From Accumulibacter sp. (GTDB taxonomy: Bacteria > Pseudomonadota > Gammaproteobacteria > Burkholderiales > Rhodocyclaceae), in the NCBI GenBank assembly GCA_003538495.1, contig DPSD01000617.1, forward strand, positions 1 to 9,598: a DNA stretch of 9,598 bases. The letters are read 5' to 3'. This document shows, in pieces, positions 7,301 to 9,598 of the stretch (its first letter is position 1; every line of letters starts with the position of its first letter). The notes beneath the pieces are model-generated. The model was not told where the DNA came from, made no database searches, and saw only the letters and a list, made by a program, of their open reading frames with translations. The position numbers and the translations under genes were made by a program.

Positions 7301-9511
7301 GGGGAGAAAACCGCATCGCCGCGGGGGGGTGTCGTACCACGCGGGTTTGCTGCCCGTCTTCAGCAGGCTGGCGGCAAAGACCTCGCGCCTCGCGCCGATC
7401 AGGCTGTTGCCGGCAAAGATCTGGTAGCCGAACCAGGGCACGCGGGCGGCCCTCGGCGGCTGGCCCGGCTCGGCTGGCTCGCCGTAGATGGCATTGAGCC
7501 AGAGGCTGACTTCGGCGAGTTCGGTGGCGACGGGGTTGAGGTCGACGCCATGGACGTTGCGGTCGGCGAGGTACATGCGCGTCTTTTGCAGCTCGACGCG
7601 GTATTGCTCGTGCGGGATGCGGCGCTTGAGCTCGATCTGCTTGCGCTCGAGATACGCCTCGGCCAACTGGTTGACCGCTTCGTTGAGGAAGGCCGCGCTG
7701 CCCATCGCCGGCTCGACGACGGTGAGGGCGAGGATGTCGTCGGCGGTCCTGTCTTTCAGCAGTTCCTTGAGCGCGTACTTGACCAGGCAACGGGTGAGCA
7801 CCTGCGGCGTGTAATAGCTCGCGCTCTTCTGCCGGTCGCGCCCGGCCAGACGGTAGATGAAGGTGTCGCGGGGATAGACGCGCAGCTTCTTGTGACCCTG
7901 CTCGTCGAGGTCATGGACGCGTTCGCCGGGTTTGTACTGGGCGATGCGGCTGGCCGGGACGAACCAGGCGCTGTCCATCAGGTCGGTGCTGCCGCCGCCC
8001 TCGTGTTCTCCCTCGTCGTCATCGCCAGCGGTGCTGGCTGCCGCCTTTTTGGGCTCGGGCTGGACTTCGTAGAGGTCTTCCGGGGCAAAGAATCCGCGAT
8101 ACGAGAGCAGTGCTTCATAGACGGCGCCGAGCTGGTTGATCGACAGCAGTTGATAGCTGACCCGTCCCTTGCGTCTGCCGTTGGACAGCGACATCAGGCG
8201 GATGACGCGCTGCCAGACATGGTTGGGGAAACGCACCTGGTTGAGCAGCGGCGTTGCCTCGGGGTCAAACAGCTTGCTGTCGAGCGGCGCCAGCGCGAAG
8301 GCTTCCTTGACGCTGCCGGCGAGGAAGCTCTGCTGGGCGACTGCGCCGCAGCCCTGGCCGATCAGCGAGAACAGGCGGCGCAGCGTGGCGTCGAAGAAGA
8401 GTCCGTCGCGGGCCGCCGGGGTATTGAGCTGCGTCAGTTCCAGATCGCGCAGCGACTCGAGGCTGTAGCCCCTGGCGTAGATTTCGCTCTTCTGGATCGG
8501 CACATAGCCGAGCTCGGGACGCGCCTCGATGTAGAACAGGAACAGCAGGCGATAGACCAGGCGCAGGCATTCGAGGCTGAGCTCGCCGGCATCGACGGCG
8601 TCCTTGCCGGTGTAGAAGCCCTGCTTGCCGGCTTGCGCCTTTTCGCGCAGTTGTCGCACCGCTTCATTGCCGAGCGCCTCGATCGCTTCGCGTAGCGCGT
8701 ACTTGAGGTCTTCGCTGACGCCGAAGGCGTGCTTGTGGGCGTTTTCATCGAGGCCGTCGAGCAGGCTGGCGCCTTGATTCGGCGCGAGGCTGTCGTGGTG
8801 CAGCAGTGCCGCCGCCGCCTGCAGGGTGTAGGGCTCCTTGCGGTCGAGGATTTCGCTCCAGTCAAAGCGCAGCAGACGATTGTTCGGCCACTTGTAGCGG
8901 TCGACGAGCAACCATTCCCTGAAGCCGACCAGAATGACGTAGCGCGGCGGCTGGTCGCTGCCGAACAGCGCTTCGGTCAGGATTTCCAGCCAGCAGAGTT
9001 TGCTGAACGCCGGCGGGATTTCCTGCCCGCCATAGTGAGCGGCGGTCAGGCGATGATCGAGCGGGTCTTCGTCTTCGTGACCGGGCTGGTAGGCCGGCAC
9101 GATCAGCAGCTGCGGCGCCTGATGCACGTCGCCAAAGGCGGCCCAGACGGGCACCGGCATGCCGGCCTGCAACTCGATCTGTTGGGGCCTGAGCGGGTAA
9201 CCGAGGGCCTCGAGCAAGGGGGCGTGCAGTTGCCGGTGGGCAAGCAGGCGTTCGGCGTCTTCGCGCAGGCGTGCCTGCACGGCAAGCGTGGCAAACCACT
9301 TAGCGCCGAGACCGGCAAGGCGTTTGTGCGGCGCCCGGGCGTCGGCACGAGCTTCTGCAGCGGCTTCGCCGGCGGCATCTTCGGCGGCCTGCCAGCTCTC
9401 GATCAGGGCGCGGATATCGCCCTTGAAGACTTCGGCCAGGTAGTGGTGGCCGTAGAACTCGTTCTCGTTGGCGATGCCGGCAAAACTCTGGACGGTCTGG
9501 GCGACGGACAT
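4370..9511 (-). CDS. Giant N6-adenine DNA methyltransferase, type IIG / PglX / DrmMI-like
   Basis: A 1713-residue SAM-dependent DNA adenine methylase of the Eco57I/N6-MTase class. Order: conserved N-terminal region starting SFAGIANENEFYGHHYLAEV; helical section with DENAHKHAFGVSEDLKYALR (255-274) and YRLLFLFYIEAR (320-331); LGAVYEALLSYRGF (461-474); acidic linker (about 484-510); SASYYTPQVLTRCLVKYAL (563-581); SAM motif I EPAMGSAAFL (600-609); GVDLNPVATELA (655-666); GNSLIG (701-706); catalytic motif IV NPPW (1019-1022); then a C-terminal target-recognition region (about 1390-1530). NPPW indicates adenine-N6 methylation. No clear PD-(D/E)xK nuclease motif is visible in the N-terminus, so by itself it reads as a methylase with recognition domains rather than a full type IIG enzyme. 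Repeat-derived peptides sit at 736-749 and perhaps 841-850. ATG 9511 has only a weak GAG ribosome site. Beside a YprA-type helicase, the likely role is self/non-self marking in phage defence; class sure, system inferred. Confidence 0.94.
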   Translation of the reverse strand: MSVAQTVQSFAGIANENEFYGHHYLAEVFKGDIRALIESWQAAEDAAGEAAAEARADARAPHKRLAGLGAKWFATLAVQARLREDAERLLAHRQLHAPLLEALGYPLRPQQIELQAGMPVPVWAAFGDVHQAPQLLIVPAYQPGHEDEDPLDHRLTAAHYGGQEIPPAFSKLCWLEILTEALFGSDQPPRYVILVGFREWLLVDRYKWPNNRLLRFDWSEILDRKEPYTLQAAAALLHHDSLAPNQGASLLDGLDENAHKHAFGVSEDLKYALREAIEALGNEAVRQLREKAQAGKQGFYTGKDAVDAGELSLECLRLVYRLLFLFYIEARPELGYVPIQKSEIYARGYSLESLRDLELTQLNTPAARDGLFFDATLRRLFSLIGQGCGAVAQQSFLAGSVKEAFALAPLDSKLFDPEATPLLNQVRFPNHVWQRVIRLMSLSNGRRKGRVSYQLLSINQLGAVYEALLSYRGFFAPEDLYEVQPEPKKAAASTAGDDDEGEHEGGGSTDLMDSAWFVPASRIAQYKPGERVHDLDEQGHKKLRVYPRDTFIYRLAGRDRQKSASYYTPQVLTRCLVKYALKELLKDRTADDILALTVVEPAMGSAAFLNEAVNQLAEAYLERKQIELKRRIPHEQYRVELQKTRMYLADRNVHGVDLNPVATELAEVSLWLNAIYGEPAEPGQPPRAARVPWFGYQIFAGNSLIGARREVFAASLLKTGSKPAWYDTPPRRCGFLPSPASGRGAGGEGEVRRPDEVYHFLLPDPGMASYTDKVARQLYPADFARLKAWRTAMKQPLEAHEIRRLLQLSEAIDQLWSEHVKLIGEDRARTEDPLALWPHDSPPLPLGEGSRGLTSRAQKEAIRSKGLLNRDDDHATPYRRLKLVMDYWCALWFWPITQSAELPSREQWWLEIGAILEGNIVDLSPQMQMDFSAAPVAEPFLPEVQATLFGEVQPMLATAPASPQLHDKFGQLRISRLRTHFSRVAAVEALARQRRFLHWELTFADVFARRGGFDLVVGNPPWLKVEWNEAGILGERNPLVAIRKLSATELAQQRSAAFDEFPGLQAEWTAELEEAEATQNYFNAQQNYPLLKGVQTNLYKCFLPIGWMLAGQRGVVGYLHPEGPYDDPRGGALREAVYARLRAHLQFTNELQLFAEVDHHTKYSINVYGPPQAQPRFDQIANLFLPATVDACYTHDGVGVVGGYKDELGKWNIVGHADRIVRVGDEQLAVFARLYDEPGTPPRRARLPALHAGHLSSVLAKLAAYPRRLADLGDGYFSTEMWHETMQQHDGTIVRNADRSTPFAATPEDWILSGPHFFLANPFNKTPRATCSANGHYDPLDLETLPDDYLPRSNYRPMQDRAEYARRTPRVSWSEAETLTLPWDELTAEEQAEHIGQKGQPVAVQRWRQKRVTEYFRYVHRRRIGSASERTLSSTIAPIGSAHIHPVLSLTFRTPQTLLNFAGLTYSLLYDFFVKSTGLGDLYDSTLSRLPYFELHPVLLRAAILNSLTTHYAPLWAEVFTPDFTTQRWSQPDNPRLPQDFFAQLTPEWQRHCALRSDYARRMALVEIDVLVSQALGLTLDELLLIYRVQFPVMQGYERDTWYDRAGRIVFTNSKGLVGVGLPRKSIRSSADVTFTTPDGRSKTGKYGWDDIHAMQEAGTLPAGSTLTTTVVDDTQPGGSQTRSRSYTAPFALASREADYRIAWAFFEDNSRQ
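4981..5280. other. GC-poor patch in the methylase target-recognition region
   Basis: By hand count 151 of 300 bases are G or C (about 50%; the block 5161-5220 only 45%), against 58-70% in 60-base blocks sampled on both sides. It encodes roughly residues 1411-1511, including TLSSTIAPIGSAHIHPVLS and LLYDFFVKSTGLGDLYDSTL, a layout typical of the recognition part of PglX-like methylases. Reading frame and protein character are unbroken, so this is foreign-looking sequence within a working gene. Confidence 0.6.
4999..5020. repeat. Perfect 8-bp inverted repeat inside the methylase gene
   Basis: GTATTGCT and AGCAATAC flank a GCGCGA loop. It lies in codons for VLLRAAILN near the C-terminal edge of the GC-poor patch of the methylase. 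It could be chance, an mRNA hairpin, or a scar at a recombination boundary. Confidence 0.45.
6966..6991 (-). repeat. Probable second repeat-derived insertion in the methylase
   Basis: CCCTCTCCC followed by GGGGGAGCGGG forms a short hairpin and encodes SPPLPLGEGS (residues 841-850) on the minus strand. Peptides of the form PLPLGEG are a familiar translation of CCCTCTCCC-type palindromic repeats inside proteobacterial genes. It is shorter and more decayed than the 41-bp copies, so the assignment is tentative. Confidence 0.5.
7266..7306 (-). repeat. 41-bp palindromic repeat, copy B, inserted in frame in the methylase
   Basis: Inverted with respect to copies A and C and identical to copy A at 36 of 41 positions. 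It is translated as LPSPASGRGAGGEG (residues 736-749) without breaking the frame, between the GNSLIG element and motif IV. The Gly/Pro/Ser-rich peptide is unlike the flanking protein and is probably a disordered surface loop. Confidence 0.8.
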
Positions 9512-9557
9512 GGGGAGATCTCGGCAGCGGTGCAGTCAAACGGGGCGGCGCGGCTAA

Positions 9558-9598
9558 CTCCCCTCACCCGCTTGCGGGAGAGGGGTTGGGGGAGAGGG
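9558..9598 (+). repeat. 41-bp dispersed palindromic repeat, copy C, at window edge
   Basis: Same element and orientation as copy A, differing at 2 of 41 positions (A for G in the left arm, T for C near the right end). It lies 46 bp upstream of the methylase start codon and may extend past the window. The 87 bp upstream of the methylase otherwise show no clear promoter. Confidence 0.85.

Noticed and set aside
5252..8695. Plus-strand open frame of 1147 codons antisense to the methylase
   Set aside because: It lies wholly opposite a gene with clear methylase motifs, its translation is low-complexity and shows no recognisable domain, and long antisense frames are expected at this GC content.
1..9598. 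CRISPR array, tRNA/rRNA genes, transposase or integrase
   Set aside because: No regularly spaced repeats, no tRNA-like folds and no transposase or integrase motifs were seen; the only repeats are the scattered palindromic elements.

Overview
The window is GC-rich (roughly 60-65% over most of it) and looks like a defence island from a high-GC proteobacterium. A betaproteobacterium is my guess, from codon use and the dispersed GGGAGAGGGG-type palindromic repeats; no gene here fixes the taxon. Every gene I support is on the minus strand, so the region reads from right to left. The long plus-strand open frames are GC-driven shadows.

Order of reading: (1) 9598-9512, a short leader holding one copy of a 41-bp palindromic repeat; (2) 9511-4370, a 1713-residue N6-adenine DNA methyltransferase of the Eco57I/type IIG, PglX/DrmMI-like kind; (3) 4274-3939 and 3952-3530, a small nucleotidyltransferase (MNT) overlapping a HEPN-domain protein, a toxin-antitoxin-type pair; (4) 3411-3130, an unrecognised 93-residue protein; (5) 3129-3006, an intergenic stretch with a second copy of the same repeat; (6) 3005-21, the N-terminal half of a very large superfamily 2 helicase resembling DruE and other YprA/DUF1998 (MZB)-type defence helicases.

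A very large methylase next to a YprA-type helicase is the logic of DISARM- and Druantia-related phage defence: the methylase would mark or recognise self DNA and the helicase would be the DNA-translocating arm. The embedded MNT/HEPN pair could act as a back-up abortive module or a guardian of the island. No nuclease motif is evident. The neighbours do not match classical DISARM (no drmB or drmC, and no drmD in view) or a named Druantia type (no druABCD, druMFG or druH in view), so the arrangement may be a variant system. Flanks beyond the window are needed to decide.

Three oddities stand out. The helicase frame ends in TAA at a point where family members normally run straight on into helicase motifs V and VI. 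The methylase has absorbed palindromic repeat sequence in frame at one clear site and probably a second. Its target-recognition region is distinctly poorer in GC than its surroundings, as expected of a swapped specificity module.
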